Assembly: GCF_002214625.1 (NCBI RefSeq)
Contig: NZ_CP015994.1
Location: forward strand, 496,001 to 560,000
Source: Anaplasma ovis str. Haibei
Lineage (GTDB): Bacteria; Pseudomonadota; Alphaproteobacteria; Rickettsiales; Anaplasmataceae
Direction of reading: 5' to 3'
Length of the DNA stretch: 64,000 nt
Part shown: piece after piece, positions 7,106 through 17,253 of the stretch
Layout of the letters: every line of letters begins with the position of its first letter
Position numbering within the stretch: the stretch's first letter is position 1
The notes under the pieces: model-generated
What the model saw: the letters and a program-made list of their open reading frames with translations, nothing else
What the model was told of the DNA's origin: nothing
Database searches by the model: none
Made by a program: the position numbers and the translations under genes

Positions 7106-10100
7106 CTACGCCCACTCATCTTCTAAACATACTAAGGACACGCTGCCCCCGAGCGCAGCGGCATTAACTGTAACGGTTTTCTCTGTCAAAAATCTATGCA
7201 AATAGTGCGGACCTCCAGCCTTGGGACCAGTTCCTGATAGCCCTCGACCCCCAAAAGGCTGTACTCCCACCACAGCGCCGACTTGATTCCTGTTTACGTA
7301 CACATTACCCGCTCCTATCCTGTCAGTTATATCGTCGATGCTGCTCTGTATCCTGCTCTGTATAGCAAAAGTAAGCCCATATCCGGTACTATTTATATCG
7401 TCAAGCATGCCTAGTAGGTCAGGCTTTTTATATCTTATGACGTGGAGTACAGGTCCAAATACTTCTCGGCTGAGCTGGGATACCGACTCCAGCTCAAAGA
7501 TATGTGGAGGGAAGAAATACCCCTCCTCTTCACCGGATAGATAGCTGATATCTGCCCTGCACAGCAGCTTGATCTTCTTTTTCCGCATCTCCTCTGCATA
7601 AGAAGTTAGCATATCAAAGCTCTGCTGGTCGATGACTGGGCCTATGTCAGTGCTAAGCGCCATGGGATTACCCAACCTCAGCTCTGCCACGGCACCTAAA
7701 AGCATCTCTATTGTCTTGTCCGCAACCTCTTCCTGTAGGAACAGCACCCTTAAGGAAGAGCAGCGCTGCCCAGCGCTCTTAAACGCAGAGGTGATAACGT
7801 CTTCAACAACCTGCTCTGGCAATGCTGAGCTGTCAACTATCATGGCATTAATGCCTCCAGTTTCGGCAATCAGCGGGATTATATCCCGGCCCCGCCCAGC
7901 TACCACTTGGTTGATTATATTTGCAGTTTCGGTGGAACCAGTAAATACGACCCCTGCAATGCTTGCGCTGCTAAGCAAGGCATTACCCAACACCTCTCCT
8001 CGTCCCGGCACAAAACACAGCACATCCGTCGGGACACCAGCCTCGTATAGTAGCTTCACTGCCTCATAAGCTACCAAAGAGGTTTGTTCAGCGGGCTTGG
8101 CTATAACCGTGTTACCAGTGACAAGAGCTGCCGCAATAGGACCCAAGAAAATAGCTAGGGGAAAGTTCCAAGGTGATATACAAACGAAAACCCCCCTACT
8201 TTCAAAGTAGAGATAATTCTCCTCTCCAGCTGGTCCAGGGAGTTTTATCGGATTGGTCAGCTGATCTCTAGCAAGCATCGCGTAGTACCGCAGGAAATCC
8301 ACTGCTTCTCGGATTTCTGCGACAGCGTCAGAGATTACCTTACCACCCTCTCTTATTAGTAAGGAAAAGAACTTACCACGCCCTTTCTCAAGTAAATCCG
8401 CGGCACGCTCTAGGATGGCGGCACGCTCCTCCACAGGGGTGTTGCTCCACCTGTAGAACGAGCTGCGCGCAACCTCTATACTCTGCAAAGCATGTTCAGG
8501 AGTGGCAGCCAAAACCTCTCCCACTTTGGTGCTGAGGCTTGCAGGGAAAAATACCTCGTAAAGCTCTCCCTCTTCAATATCCTGGCCACCGATTATTGGA
8601 CAGGCTTTCCAACAAGTGTCGTCGAATGCGCTAACTTCTTCACTTAACGCAAGCATAGAAAGCGAGTCAGAGGTGTTTACCCCGGCAGAGTTTATCCTAC
8701 CATCCGGGAACATCTCCGAAGGCAATGGGATGCAAGGGTGCGGAGCATACTCGAAGGATGTTGCCCTTTCTAATGGATCAGCGCACAAGCATTCCGCGGG
8801 AATGTCAGCATCGTTGATCATGTTAACGAAAGAAACGTTGGCCCCGTTTTCGATCAACCGCCTAATCAAATAAGGTAACAATTCCTGATGTTGCCCTATG
8901 GGGGCATACACTCGGCAGCGAACATTTGGCGCAACCTCTTTGGTGACATAGTCGTACAAGCCTTGTCCCATGCCATATAAGCGTTGGAACTCAAACCCTG
9001 GATGGTCCTTATCAGCCATTTCCAAAACAAAAGACAAGGTGTAAGCGTTATGGGTTGCAAAGCATGGATAGAAGGTCCCAGGCTTGCTTAAGAGCTTCTG
9101 CACACATGCAAGATAGGAAACATCCGTGTATGCCCTCCTAGTAAACACTGGATACCCATCCAATCCCATCTCTTGGGCATTTCTGATCTCATAATCCCAA
9201 TAAGCACCCTTCACTAGCCTGACGATCATCTTGCGATTCGCCCTTATAGCTATATCTTCTACAAAATCAAGAGCGGCCAGCGCCCTTTTTTGATAAGCCT
9301 GTATGACGCAACCAAGCCCCTCCCAACCGTTGAGAGAGCTGTCAGAAAACACTGTGTCTAACACCATAAGGTACAGCTCCAACCTGCGCGCCTCTTCGGC
9401 GTCTATTGTCAGCCCAACGTTGTACTTCTTTGCAACCTGACACAGCTCTAATAACTTAGATGATATGTCCTTTAGTATGTAATCTGCCTGACTGAATTCA
9501 TATCTTGGATGCAGGGATGAAAGCTTAACCGATATTCCATGCCTTGATTCCAGATCGTCCCCCGCTTTTGAATCCGACCCCAACGCTTCTAGGATATTCA
9601 TGTAGGAGGTAAAATATCTGTCAGCATCTGCGCGAGTTTTTGCAGCCTCTCCTAAAGCATCAAAGGAGCATAAACGCCCGGCCTCATGGCTTCTTGCAAT
9701 TGCCTCCTCTATTGTGTGCCCACACACGTAGTGCTTGCCCAATACCTGCATAGCCTGCAGGGCAGCTTTTCTTATAACAGGCTCACCCATATCTTTGAGT
9801 AGATTGCCCAATATGCCGTACCATCGGGAGTCATCAACCTCCCTGAGCATATGTGCACCGATACTGAGCGCCAAAGTGGAAACATTAACGAATATCGATG
9901 CAGAACGCCCTATATGCTTGTTCCAAGTTGTACGGGTAATTTTGTCTCTTATAATGTCGTCTATGGTGCAGTCGTCAGGGATTCTGAGCAGAGACTCTGC
10001 CAGACACATAAGCGCAACACCCTCCTCGGTCGACAGCCCATATTGCTGCATGAATGCGTCTATCATTGTGGTGTTTTTGTTTGCGCGTACCTTCTCTATT

Positions 10101-10255
10101 ACCTGCTTCGCCAAGCTATATATCCGCACCTTTGATTCTTGAGACACTTCAGTGCGCTCGGTTAAATATCTTATGTAGCTTTTCTCATCAGCACCATACA
10201 ACCCCTGCATGCGCTTGCGCAGCTCATCAGGCGATTGTAAAGGACTTATCATCAT
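7106..10255 (-). CDS. putA: Bifunctional proline dehydrogenase / L-glutamate-gamma-semialdehyde dehydrogenase
   Basis: Oxidises proline to glutamate in two steps, passing electrons from FAD to the quinone pool; proline is a main carbon source for these bacteria. The 1049 residues lack the N-terminal ribbon-helix-helix DNA-binding domain of enterobacterial PutA, so it is a short, non-repressor type. The proline dehydrogenase barrel lies at about 170-490 ([43 protein letters not shown]). The aldehyde dehydrogenase part lies at about 540-1030 ([15 protein letters not shown], catalytic Glu in IAETGG, nucleophile Cys832 in AGQRCSSLR). Gene fragments derived from it occur at 7013-7084 and 18158-18272. 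It is monocistronic as far as seen. Confidence 0.96.
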   Translation of the reverse strand: MMISPLQSPDELRKRMQGLYGADEKSYIRYLTERTEVSQESKVRIYSLAKQVIEKVRANKNTTMIDAFMQQYGLSTEEGVALMCLAESLLRIPDDCTIDDIIRDKITRTTWNKHIGRSASIFVNVSTLALSIGAHMLREVDDSRWYGILGNLLKDMGEPVIRKAALQAMQVLGKHYVCGHTIEEAIARSHEAGRLCSFDALGEAAKTRADADRYFTSYMNILEALGSDSKAGDDLESRHGISVKLSSLHPRYEFSQADYILKDISSKLLELCQVAKKYNVGLTIDAEEARRLELYLMVLDTVFSDSSLNGWEGLGCVIQAYQKRALAALDFVEDIAIRANRKMIVRLVKGAYWDYEIRNAQEMGLDGYPVFTRRAYTDVSYLACVQKLLSKPGTFYPCFATHNAYTLSFVLEMADKDHPGFEFQRLYGMGQGLYDYVTKEVAPNVRCRVYAPIGQHQELLPYLIRRLIENGANVSFVNMINDADIPAECLCADPLERATSFEYAPHPCIPLPSEMFPDGRINSAGVNTSDSLSMLALSEEVSAFDDTCWKACPIIGGQDIEEGELYEVFFPASLSTKVGEVLAATPEHALQSIEVARSSFYRWSNTPVEERAAILERAADLLEKGRGKFFSLLIREGGKVISDAVAEIREAVDFLRYYAMLARDQLTNPIKLPGPAGEENYLYFESRGVFVCISPWNFPLAIFLGPIAAALVTGNTVIAKPAEQTSLVAYEAVKLLYEAGVPTDVLCFVPGRGEVLGNALLSSASIAGVVFTGSTETANIINQVVAGRGRDIIPLIAETGGINAMIVDSSALPEQVVEDVITSAFKSAGQRCSSLRVLFLQEEVADKTIEMLLGAVAELRLGNPMALSTDIGPVIDQQSFDMLTSYAEEMRKKKIKLLCRADISYLSGEEEGYFFPPHIFELESVSQLSREVFGPVLHVIRYKKPDLLGMLDDINSTGYGLTFAIQSRIQSSIDDITDRIGAGNVYVNRNQVGAVVGVQPFGGRGLSGTGPKAGGPHYLHRFLTEKTVTVNAAALGGSVSLVCLEDEWA

Positions 10256-10456
10256 GTATCGTTACCTGCATAAAAACCAACAAAGGGCCAAACACGAGCC
10301 CAGGAAGACCTACAACTTGATAGGCTGTACTCGAAGTGTCTGCAAAATACGGTAGCAAAACACAAACGCGCCGCAATTGTACAGAATGGCATTGTAACTG
10401 TCCAGCAAATTCGTTACCCTGAGCGGGTACTGGCTTGGGACTGTGTGAGGGATAGG

Positions 10457-11194
10457 ATGTTTGATGTATCTGGAAAAAGATTTTTGGTTGTGGGAGCATC
10501 TGGGGGTATAGGTTCTGCCATATCCATTGCTCTATCTAGAGCAAATGCCGAGCTATGTATATCGGGAACCCGCGTTGATGCATTGCAGAGTGTTGCATCG
10601 CAGTGCGTGGCCGGCGTACATGTTATGCAGTGTGACCTTTTGAATAGTGCGGAGGTGGACACCTTAGTGGATAGAGCTGCAGAGCTTATGTCAGGAATTG
10701 ACGGAGTGGTCTGTAGTGCGGGCATAGTGCTTGATAAGCTATCGCTCCGCATTACTGATGAAGATTGGGATAAAGTCATAGCAATTAATCTGAGTGCCGT
10801 ATTCAGAATCAACAAAAGTGCATGCCGTGCCATGCTGAAAAATGCAGGTGGTAGAATAATAAACATCTCATCGATCGTAGGCGTTACCGGTAATGTCGGC
10901 CAGGCGAATTATTCAGCATCTAAGGCTGGCATAATAGGGATGAGTAAGTCTTTGGCCCTAGAGTTCGCATCTCGTGGGATCACAGTAAATTGTGTCGCTC
11001 CAGGATTCATAGATACACCTATGACGGCCCAACTATCGGAAAAACAAAAGGAGCATATCTTGAATAACATACCAATGGGTCACATGGGTACTCCCGAAGA
11101 CATATCCTCGGTAGTTCTATTTTTGGCTAGTGATGCCAGCAGCTATATAACTGGGCAGACCATACATGTGAATGGCGGCATGTTGATGTGCTGA
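10457..11194 (+). CDS. fabG: 3-oxoacyl-[acyl-carrier-protein] reductase FabG
   Basis: NADPH-dependent reductase of the fatty-acid elongation cycle. Short-chain dehydrogenase with cofactor motif VVGASGGIGSAI, structural CSAGI (NAGI variant), catalytic Ser in IINISSIVG, and YSASKAG with the Tyr/Lys pair; the C-terminus SDASSYITGQTIHVNGGM is typical of FabG. I prefer the ATG at 10457 (MFDVSGKRFLVVG) because a GAGGG-like site precedes it; an in-frame GTG at 10445 would add four residues. Length (245) is normal for the family. It runs away from putA. Confidence 0.93.
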   Translation: MFDVSGKRFLVVGASGGIGSAISIALSRANAELCISGTRVDALQSVASQCVAGVHVMQCDLLNSAEVDTLVDRAAELMSGIDGVVCSAGIVLDKLSLRITDEDWDKVIAINLSAVFRINKSACRAMLKNAGGRIINISSIVGVTGNVGQANYSASKAGIIGMSKSLALEFASRGITVNCVAPGFIDTPMTAQLSEKQKEHILNNIPMGHMGTPEDISSVVLFLASDASSYITGQTIHVNGGMLMC

Positions 11195-11730
11195 ACGGGT
11201 AATAGGTGCTTGAACGCAATTTACGCACAGAAGCCTGCTTACACACGATACCAAGAGTGGCATTACTAGTACTTCTCGGTTGACTTGCAGACAAACCCTA
11301 ACATAGCGGATGATCAGTGCAGGTGCGCTGATGACACTTTCAGCTTAGATAGCATTTAAGACATGTTTCCAGACAAGACACCTTAAGCAGTTGTTGGGTC
11401 ATGAAAATCAGTCAATGTAATGGCTTTTCTGTCTTGTTGTAGGTAAACGCGCTCCTCCTTCACAGACGTTTCTTATAATTTATTAAACTAAAAGATGAGA
11501 TTGGAAAGGTAACTACCTAATTTTCACTCAATACTCATCGCGCTTTTTCGTGTTCTGGATATTACGCAACAAGGCGTCATGATAGTTACACCGGTATCAA
11601 GCTGGCAGGCTACCGGGATGAGCGCGTTTACTAATTAATACGCCCAACACAATTACGCGGACAGATCTGTAAGGACTCGGGCCGCCAGTGCGGGCCATAC
11701 GCAACAAGGATGCCCACCCGGCAATTGTTG
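11195..11730. other. Long intergenic region without recognisable gene
   Basis: About 535 bases between fabG and tRNA-Met. No ORF with family resemblance, no tRNA-like fold and no clear strong hairpin was found on either strand. It may hold gene remnants or an unrecognised small RNA. Confidence 0.5.
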
Positions 11731-11802
11731 TGGCTAAGGAGGGATTCGAACCCCCGACCCGGAGATTATGATGCTCCTGCTCTACCCCTGAGCTACCTAG
11801 CC
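11731..11802 (-). tRNA. tRNA-Met (CAT), elongator type
   Basis: Read on the minus strand it folds as a 72-nt cloverleaf: acceptor GGCTAGG paired with CTTAGCC plus discriminator A, D-arm GCTC/GAGC, anticodon loop ATCATAA with anticodon CAT, T-arm with TTCGAAT. The acceptor begins with G1 pairing C72, unlike initiator tRNA-fMet, and the sequence resembles elongator tRNA-Met (GGCTA.GTAGCTCAG). The tRNA-Ile with a lysidine-modified CAT anticodon is the less likely alternative. The last pair of the anticodon stem is a C:U mismatch. CCA is not encoded. Confidence 0.9.
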
Positions 11803-12088
11803 CGACGACAACGGGATATCACATCTTGTGCCATGTTGCAACCTGCATATTCATACACGGCTGCCCGTGGGGAAGGAGGATGATTTTGATATGCAAATTG
11901 TTAATGGTTTTCATTTACCATGTTGGGGTGTTTTTATCTCTATAAACCTGGCCCTACTCCGGAAGAATACGCGTTATTGTGAGGTTTAACTTCGGGCAGG
12001 GATGCATGCGCCGTTGCGTCATGCTTGTCAGAGCCGTATCCGATCTAGAAGCACGATGAGTCACAGAAATTGAAGTACACTTTGAACT
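11803..12088. other. Intergenic region before membrane-protein gene
   Basis: About 285 bases between the tRNA-Met and the next ORF, with no gene recognised. It presumably carries the divergent promoters for the tRNA (leftward) and the membrane-protein gene (rightward). Confidence 0.4.
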
Positions 12089-12991
12089 ATGCCACATATT
12101 CACGGTAAGGATACGACATTTACTATGCTCATTCAGAAGGAAGAGTGTACATCCCCTTCCAACCAGTTAGCGGTTGTTCCACAAAAAAGAAGAATTATAT
12201 TATTTCGGCAAGGCACGCTGCGTACCACCGCGCGTATGGTATTTATAATCTATTGGATATGTTTGTGTCTAGCTTACTCTTTTGCGTTGGCCGCAAGTGC
12301 TGTGCCCAAGGAGGCCGCAATTGCACTTTTTGCCACAGCTTCCGCATTGGCAATGTGTGGATACGCTATGGCTTTATACCTCAAAACACGCAGCTACCGC
12401 AAGAATGAGCATATACAGGAACTTTCCCGTCTTGAGAAGATTGATACATTTGCGACATGCGCAGAGGCAATAATCGTCATTGGTCTCTCAGCCGCATCTA
12501 TAGGGTTCTTGATTTCCGGAACCGCTACCCCGCGCTACTTCTCTGTTATCGGATGCTTTGCATCAATGTGCGCAATTTTATCCAGGATTGCCTCTATGAC
12601 GGCTGATCACAAACAGCTGCAATTGACTGGTCAATACATGGATAAAGAGGAGTACGATTCAAGGGTCAAAACTATAAGGAGTCAAAAAGCGCTTGGTTAC
12701 TTAGCCATAGCATTGGGGGTTGTGAGCATTTCCATGAACATTGCATCACTTAGCAGTAATAACGTCCATGTTGGCGGATTGGCTTGGAACATAGCAAAGG
12801 CTATAGCAAGTTGTGGGTGGTTAACCACTTGTGTTGGGTCCTTCGTCCTGGTACGTATGTCCCAGCGCAATCGTTGCTATCACAGACTTCTTTCAGAATG
12901 TGAAGTTTCAGCTGTTGCTGAAACACTTGCGCAAGATCGGCGGAAGTCTGTGAAAAATGCGCTGATAGCCCTAGGCAATAGTGCCAGATAG
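12089..12991 (+). CDS. Hypothetical multi-pass membrane protein
   Basis: 300-residue protein with about six hydrophobic segments (first at about residues 49-71, VFIIYWICLCLAYSFALA; then 77-96, about 123-143, 148-167, 203-222 and 235-256). The N-terminus of about 45 residues is soluble, and the C-terminal 40 residues are charged (ETLAQDRRKSVKNAL). No conserved enzymatic or transport motif is visible. An internal ATG at 12125 (MLIQKEE) could be the true start. It stands alone between the tRNA-Met and rlpA. Probably a lineage-specific membrane protein; function unknown. Confidence 0.7.
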   Translation: MPHIHGKDTTFTMLIQKEECTSPSNQLAVVPQKRRIILFRQGTLRTTARMVFIIYWICLCLAYSFALAASAVPKEAAIALFATASALAMCGYAMALYLKTRSYRKNEHIQELSRLEKIDTFATCAEAIIVIGLSAASIGFLISGTATPRYFSVIGCFASMCAILSRIASMTADHKQLQLTGQYMDKEEYDSRVKTIRSQKALGYLAIALGVVSISMNIASLSSNNVHVGGLAWNIAKAIASCGWLTTCVGSFVLVRMSQRNRCYHRLLSECEVSAVAETLAQDRRKSVKNALIALGNSAR

Positions 12992-13131
12992 TTCCCTCAG
13001 GTCTTATTATGTTCACCTAGAACATTTTTATGGAGGTTGCGCACAAGCCTATTGCACGTACGTCGGTCTTGAGTAGTATCGCAGAGTCTCTCAGTCGGTT
13101 AAGACTCGCAGATAATCTTCAATGTACATAA

Positions 13132-13827
13132 TCAGTGCATATGCACTTGGTACTCCCCAGCCTTAAATAGTACTCTTACTCCTTGAATGCCCTGTCTTCT
13201 CAATTCAGATGCAACCCTCTTTGCGTGCGCTGCTTCAGTAACTTTCAAAACATAACCAACACTGGTTTTGGCTGCAATTAGGTCTTTCCTGTGACGCTCT
13301 TCCAGTTTTGCATACCTAGCTTTATTAGAGAGTTGTTCATGCAGCATTTTTCTGGACATTTTTCCCAGATAGAGCACTTTGACTTTTGCAGTACCTTTGT
13401 CACGGAAACCAAGCAACGTAGCGGCTTTTTCTGAGAGGTCTATTATCCTATTCTCAACAAATGGGCCACGATCATTTACTTTTACCGTAACCTTTCTACC
13501 ATTTTCCAGATTTGTAATTTCAACAAAGCTGGGCATAGGCAGAGTCTTGTGTGCAGCTGTGAGTAAAAACTTGCTGAAAATATCACCATTAGCGGTAGGT
13601 TTATTGTGAAAATCGCCGCCGTACCAGGAGGCAATACCGATTTCCTCGTAGTAATCGTAGTACTGTGGCTTATAGGCTATACCATTTATAGCATAGCTCG
13701 TGCCAATTTTATAATGAGCACCATTACGGCCGGGCTTGGTGGCAGAAGTTGCACACCCTTGTAAAAGTCCCAGAGCGAGACACGTCAAAGATAGAAAGAT
13801 AGAATATGGCACTAAAACATGGGTCAA
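13132..13827 (-). CDS. rlpA: RlpA-like septal lipoprotein (DPBB domain, possible SPOR-like end)
   Basis: Probable outer-membrane lipoprotein. The N-terminus is a lipoprotein signal with lipobox LLQGC at about residues 21-25. The double-psi beta-barrel shows GIASWYGGDFHNKPTANGD, and later VKVNDRGPFVENRIIDLSEKAA, the hallmark of RlpA-type peptidoglycan-cleaving domains. The last 40 residues (GYVLKVTEAAHAKRVASEL...) resemble a short SPOR-like fold that could bind denuded septal glycan. The start is a TTG at 13827, with GTG at 13812 also possible. In bacteria with little or no peptidoglycan this gene is of interest because it implies some wall-like material. Confidence 0.85.
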   Translation of the reverse strand: MTHVLVPYSIFLSLTCLALGLLQGCATSATKPGRNGAHYKIGTSYAINGIAYKPQYYDYYEEIGIASWYGGDFHNKPTANGDIFSKFLLTAAHKTLPMPSFVEITNLENGRKVTVKVNDRGPFVENRIIDLSEKAATLLGFRDKGTAKVKVLYLGKMSRKMLHEQLSNKARYAKLEERHRKDLIAAKTSVGYVLKVTEAAHAKRVASELRRQGIQGVRVLFKAGEYQVHMH

Positions 13828-14024
13828 TATAACTCACTAGAAGGTTGCAAAAAACGCGTACATGGTCAATACCATCGCATCAGCTTTTAAAATACAATCA
13901 AAATCGTTTTAAGCAATTCTGCAGTTTTCGCGCAAGCGTTGCAGAGGCACTCCTCGTACCGTTATGTGCTGGTGCTAAACATTGTGTCTTAATGAATTCC
14001 CCAGCCAACAAAATGTACAGTGAA

Positions 14025-14852
14025 CTACACAAGTTTGCGCAATACACACATCACGGGGGCATGATCCGATGGTGACTCTAGCCCTCTAACACTAGAGAGA
14101 ATACTGCACTCAACAAGCTTATCTACCGCGTGCGGAGAAAGCAGTAAGTGATCTATCCGCATGCCTCTGTTCCTCTGCCACGCCCCTTCCCTATAATTCC
14201 ACCAGCTGAACTCCTGCTTGCCCTCATGCAAAACTCGAAAAGCATCTGTGAAGCCCAAGTGCAGCATTTCACGCAACCCCGCGCGCTCTTTCGGATGGAA
14301 GCACAACTTCCCATCAAGCGCTTGCGCATCGTATACATCTATGTCGTCAGGAGCCACATTATAGTCCCCACCTATAACTAACCAATCCTCCCTTGCGAGT
14401 AGTTTTAGCATCTTTGCTTTTAGGCACTGCAGAAAATTGAGCTTATAAGCAAAGGTTTCTGTATCAACTTCCTGCCCATTCGGTACATAAACACTCGCAA
14501 CCCTTACCTTAACATCTTGACAATCTACTAAACATTCCAAATACCTAGCCTCCGCCATAGAGTAACTACCCGTATCCTGAACTGCACCAATACCTTCTTC
14601 TGCATCAAATATGGTATCACACACCTTACCTACCACCGGGTACTTGCTCAATATAGCTACTCCATTTCTTGATTTCTGCCCATGTATGTAGCACCTATAC
14701 CCTAGATCCTCCAGCTCCGCCAGGGGAAATTGGTCATCAGTGCACTTGGTCTCCTGCAGTAACGCGATATCCACACGGTGTTCAGTCAATACACTGCATA
14801 AGTGAGCTACCCTTTTTCTTATGGAGTTTACGTTCCACGTCAATATTCTGAT
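14025..14852 (-). CDS. xth: Exodeoxyribonuclease III (AP endonuclease)
   Basis: Mg-dependent AP endonuclease/3'-5' exonuclease of base-excision repair. The motifs are in the usual order: ILTWNVNSIRKR at the N-terminus, LLQETKC (catalytic Glu), VYVPNGQE, IGGDYNVAPDDIDVYD, FSWWNYREGAW and the terminal SDHAPVMC. I place the start at the ATG at 14852 (MIRILTWNVNS) because the family begins there and an AGGGAG precedes it, although closely; the frame stays open 40 codons further upstream. Length about 275 residues, normal for the family. Confidence 0.93.
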   Translation of the reverse strand: MRILTWNVNSIRKRVAHLCSVLTEHRVDIALLQETKCTDDQFPLAELEDLGYRCYIHGQKSRNGVAILSKYPVVGKVCDTIFDAEEGIGAVQDTGSYSMAEARYLECLVDCQDVKVRVASVYVPNGQEVDTETFAYKLNFLQCLKAKMLKLLAREDWLVIGGDYNVAPDDIDVYDAQALDGKLCFHPKERAGLREMLHLGFTDAFRVLHEGKQEFSWWNYREGAWQRNRGMRIDHLLLSPHAVDKLVECSILSSVRGLESPSDHAPVMCVLRKLV

Positions 14853-14981
14853 CATGCTCCCTAAGATATCTGAAACCGTTAGGGGAATTAACACTTCAAT
14901 AAGTTGGTGTGTCAAGTTACAAATATGCGGAGAGGTATATACATAAGCGGAGCTAGGGACAACAAAGTTCACCCACGCCGC

Positions 14982-15716
14982 CTAAGTGGTAGTTTTATTG
15001 TGGTGTACTACCGAGAACTTTAGCCCTAACTCTATTCCATGCGAATTGAATGCAAAGTCTTGAAAATCATAAAGTACGCTGTTGCCGTCTTCGTCATATA
15101 TTGTGTCGGTTTTATACTTCCAATGGTGTTTGCGGTAATTATACCCTACATATGCCTCTAAACCTGGAACGATTGGGTAAGAGAGGCCGATTTTGGATTG
15201 TGTAACCATCCCGTATAGATCTTCAGAGTACTGCCGCAGCCCTTGATACCGCAATACCTTAGCCATACCCACACTGGAACCGGCATATAAGCTGATTTCT
15301 CCGCCCAATGGGTAGTAGCCATATAGTCCGTAGGATACAGACAACCTTCTGACTGAAAGAACACCCTCAGCCTCACGCGCTGTAACGGTTTCATCATAAA
15401 GCACTCGCCTAATCAAATGGAGAGCGCTACCCCTACCCTCTTCTAATACTGGAGCGGCCATAGAGGTGCGAAATTCGAATTCATGATATAGCCTATCAGT
15501 GGCAGATGGCCAAATAGAAGACGCATAAAGGTCCCAGCTGCTGCCAATACGTGTAGAGTATTGTAAGTTCAGTGAGTTATCGTAGACTACATTGTGCACG
15601 TAACCAATTCTGCATTGCGGCGCTTTTAAGAACAACCTGCTCAACTGTGTAGTGATAAATCCCGTCTCCATAGATGAGGCTCCCAAGACCAAGCCTAACA
15701 CTGATAGAGCTGTCAT
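14982..15716 (-). CDS. Putative outer-membrane beta-barrel protein
   Basis: 244-residue protein with a hydrophobic N-terminus (ALSVLGLVLGASS) and many alternating aromatic/glycine segments (YSTRIGSSWDLYASS, LSVSYGLYGYYPLGG, YVGYNYRKHHWKYK). It ends close to a strand pattern GIELGLKFSVV, as in outer-membrane barrels. The signal sequence is short if translation starts at the ATG at 15716; starting at an ATT codon 8 codons upstream would add TSIKAR and give a more normal n-region. It resembles the single-domain barrel proteins of Anaplasma surfaces, but I cannot assign a subfamily. Confidence 0.65.
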   Translation of the reverse strand: MTALSVLGLVLGASSMETGFITTQLSRLFLKAPQCRIGYVHNVVYDNSLNLQYSTRIGSSWDLYASSIWPSATDRLYHEFEFRTSMAAPVLEEGRGSALHLIRRVLYDETVTAREAEGVLSVRRLSVSYGLYGYYPLGGEISLYAGSSVGMAKVLRYQGLRQYSEDLYGMVTQSKIGLSYPIVPGLEAYVGYNYRKHHWKYKTDTIYDEDGNSVLYDFQDFAFNSHGIELGLKFSVVHHNKTTT

Positions 15717-16035
15717 ACGTGCTTTGATAGAGGTGTAAATCGTATTTCAACTTGTATATTAATATTTTAATATTATCAATACAAATCTTCCCAAAGCGGC
15801 AAAATAGTTTAAGTATAGAATCAGAGGCCGTGCTGCCATATTTAAACATGTTTCTACCTATCTGCCGCCTTTATTAAACAGCGGACTGTGCAGCGGGCGA
15901 TGCGCCTCATCATATGTATGCACTAGGTGCCTTACACCATGCGTACCACATACGGAAGTAGGAAGGTTTTACTTGACTGAATACGGTAAATATAGAAATA
16001 TCTCCATATATGTGGCACTGGTAGGGAAGAAGGCC

Positions 16036-16164
16036 GTGAAGGTTATGGGGTCTTTAAAGTCAGCGAAAAGTCGCGACAGGGACTGTAAGATAGTACGCAG
16101 GAAGGGGCGTATATACGTTATAAATAAGAAAAAGCCCAGATTTAAAGCAAGGCAAGGATATTAG
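16036..16164 (+). CDS. rpmJ: 50S ribosomal protein L36
   Basis: 42-residue ribosomal protein of the Rickettsiales L36 form. The core [25 protein letters not shown] matches the family; the zinc-ligand Cys pattern is mostly lost, as in many Rickettsiales copies. I choose the GTG at 16036 (reading [12 protein letters not shown]) because the family begins there and GGGAAGAAGG lies just upstream; the frame is open further upstream to 15973 without family similarity. The divisome ftsB-like gene follows 19 bases later. Confidence 0.9.
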   Translation: MKVMGSLKSAKSRDRDCKIVRRKGRIYVINKKKPRFKARQGY

Positions 16165-16183
16165 TTGAGCTGGTCGCTTTGTT

Positions 16184-16552
16184 GTGGTTGGCATGCATCG
16201 CTTTGGCCGCCGTTTAGGTATGGTTGGTGCTCCTCCGCGTGTGGGGCTTGCAGTCAGCACCTCCAAGGTTAGGCTGTGTGTTATACTGGTTACGTGTATA
16301 GTAACGTGCTACCTAGGTGCGAGCGCGATGTTTGGGGAGCGGGGCCTGCTCGCCATGCTAAGGCTGCGTCAAGAGTTGCGCAGGTGCGAAAGTGACTTGA
16401 GCAGAATGGTGCGATTGAAAGAAGAGATGCAGCGTAGGAACGCGTTGTTGTATGAGGACTCGCTGAGTCTGGATCTACTCGACGAACGTAGCAGGAGTGT
16501 GCTTGGTCATGTGGAGCCGGATGAGCTCGTTGTAATACTAAAACCACAATGA
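16184..16552 (+). CDS. FtsB/DivIC-family septum formation initiator
   Basis: 122-residue bitopic membrane protein. A basic N-terminus is followed by one transmembrane segment (about residues 30-52, CVILVTCIVTCYLGASAMFG) and a periplasmic coiled coil (LLAMLRLRQELRRCESDLSRMVRLKEEM). It ends with LDLLDERSRSVLGHVEPDELVVI, the family signature (DxLxERARxxLGxxxPxE). It would join FtsL in the divisome. An ATG at 16193 is an alternative start. It directly follows rpmJ and may be co-transcribed. Confidence 0.85.
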   Translation: MVGMHRFGRRLGMVGAPPRVGLAVSTSKVRLCVILVTCIVTCYLGASAMFGERGLLAMLRLRQELRRCESDLSRMVRLKEEMQRRNALLYEDSLSLDLLDERSRSVLGHVEPDELVVILKPQ

Positions 16553-16567
16553 AAAGAGGGAGACGCG

Positions 16568-17074
16568 TTACTCACGTGCTCGCATCTTAACTCCCGTTGT
16601 ATCATCACCTAGTTCTGCGCTTCCTATGTTGGTAGGTGGCAGTTCTTCATTGCTACCTGCCGCTGCTTCGTGGTCCATGCCTTGCAACGCTACTTGGTCA
16701 CTTTGTGCTAGCCCCCTGCGGCGCATTCGTGCTAGAGCGACAGAGTTCCAGATCAGGGCCGCAATGGCTATAATTCCGATAAACCCCCCGATGTTCATTA
16801 TGAAAAAAAGCGTCGAGCCTTCCTGGATGCTTGTTACCGCGCCGTGCATCAATAAGGAACCCAGGACTATACCAAGAAAAACCATGCACCCTACTACCAC
16901 CCGCTCCTTGTGTGACATATGGAAGTGGATGCGTGCCGCTGGTACACCAGGCTCCTCCCTACTCTCACGTTCTTGGTTGCCAACATCGACGCCTTGTTCA
17001 TCTTCAGCGACGCCCAATTCAGGATGCAAAATCTTTTCCACAGAGAAGAAAAAAGCAGCCGCAAGAACGTGCAA
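16568..17074 (-). CDS. Hypothetical two-TM membrane protein
   Basis: 168-residue ORF with two adjacent hydrophobic segments (about residues 59-79, VVVGCMVFLGIVLGSLLM, and 88-112, FFIMNIGGFIGIIAIAALIW) and charged ends. An ATG at residue 53 (16918, MSHKERVVVG) is a plausible shorter start, leaving the acidic upstream part untranslated. A plus-strand ORF on the same DNA is less convincing: it lacks ordered hydrophobic segments. The protein has the bilobed hydrophobic layout also seen in several other accessory proteins of this window. Function unknown. Confidence 0.55.
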   Translation of the reverse strand: MHVLAAAFFFSVEKILHPELGVAEDEQGVDVGNQERESREEPGVPAARIHFHMSHKERVVVGCMVFLGIVLGSLLMHGAVTSIQEGSTLFFIMNIGGFIGIIAIAALIWNSVALARMRRRGLAQSDQVALQGMDHEAAAGSNEELPPTNIGSAELGDDTTGVKMRARE

Positions 17075-17174
17075 GCCGCCACTCCCAATTCTACGAGAAG
17101 CGGTACCGCCATCAATGAAAAACGACGCACTGCCCTACAGCGGCTGAGAAACGCCGTGCTGTGCAGCCAAACGG

Positions 17175-17247
17175 TGGGCCTGGGAAGAATCGAACTTCCG
17201 TCCTCACGCTTATCAGGCGTGCGCTCCAACCGCTGAGCTACAGACCC
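17175..17247 (-). tRNA. tRNA-Ile (GAT)
   Basis: On the minus strand this 73-nt sequence forms a complete cloverleaf: acceptor GGGTCTG with CAGGCCC and discriminator A, D-arm GCTC/GAGC, anticodon stem CACGC/GCGTG around loop CTGATAA (anticodon GAT), T-arm GGAAG TTCGATT CTTCC. CCA is not encoded. It follows rpmA by only 6 bases on the same strand, so it may be processed from the rplU-rpmA transcript; no rRNA is next to it. Confidence 0.95.
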
Positions 17248-17253
17248 TGTAAT

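Noticed and set aside
12089-12991. Assignment of the six-TM protein to a transporter family
   Set aside because: No conserved transporter motif could be seen; a function would be a guess.
16626-17147. Plus-strand ORF of 173 codons over the 168-aa gene
   Set aside because: It is a shadow frame: it has no ordered hydrophobic or domain pattern, whereas the minus strand gives two clean membrane segments.
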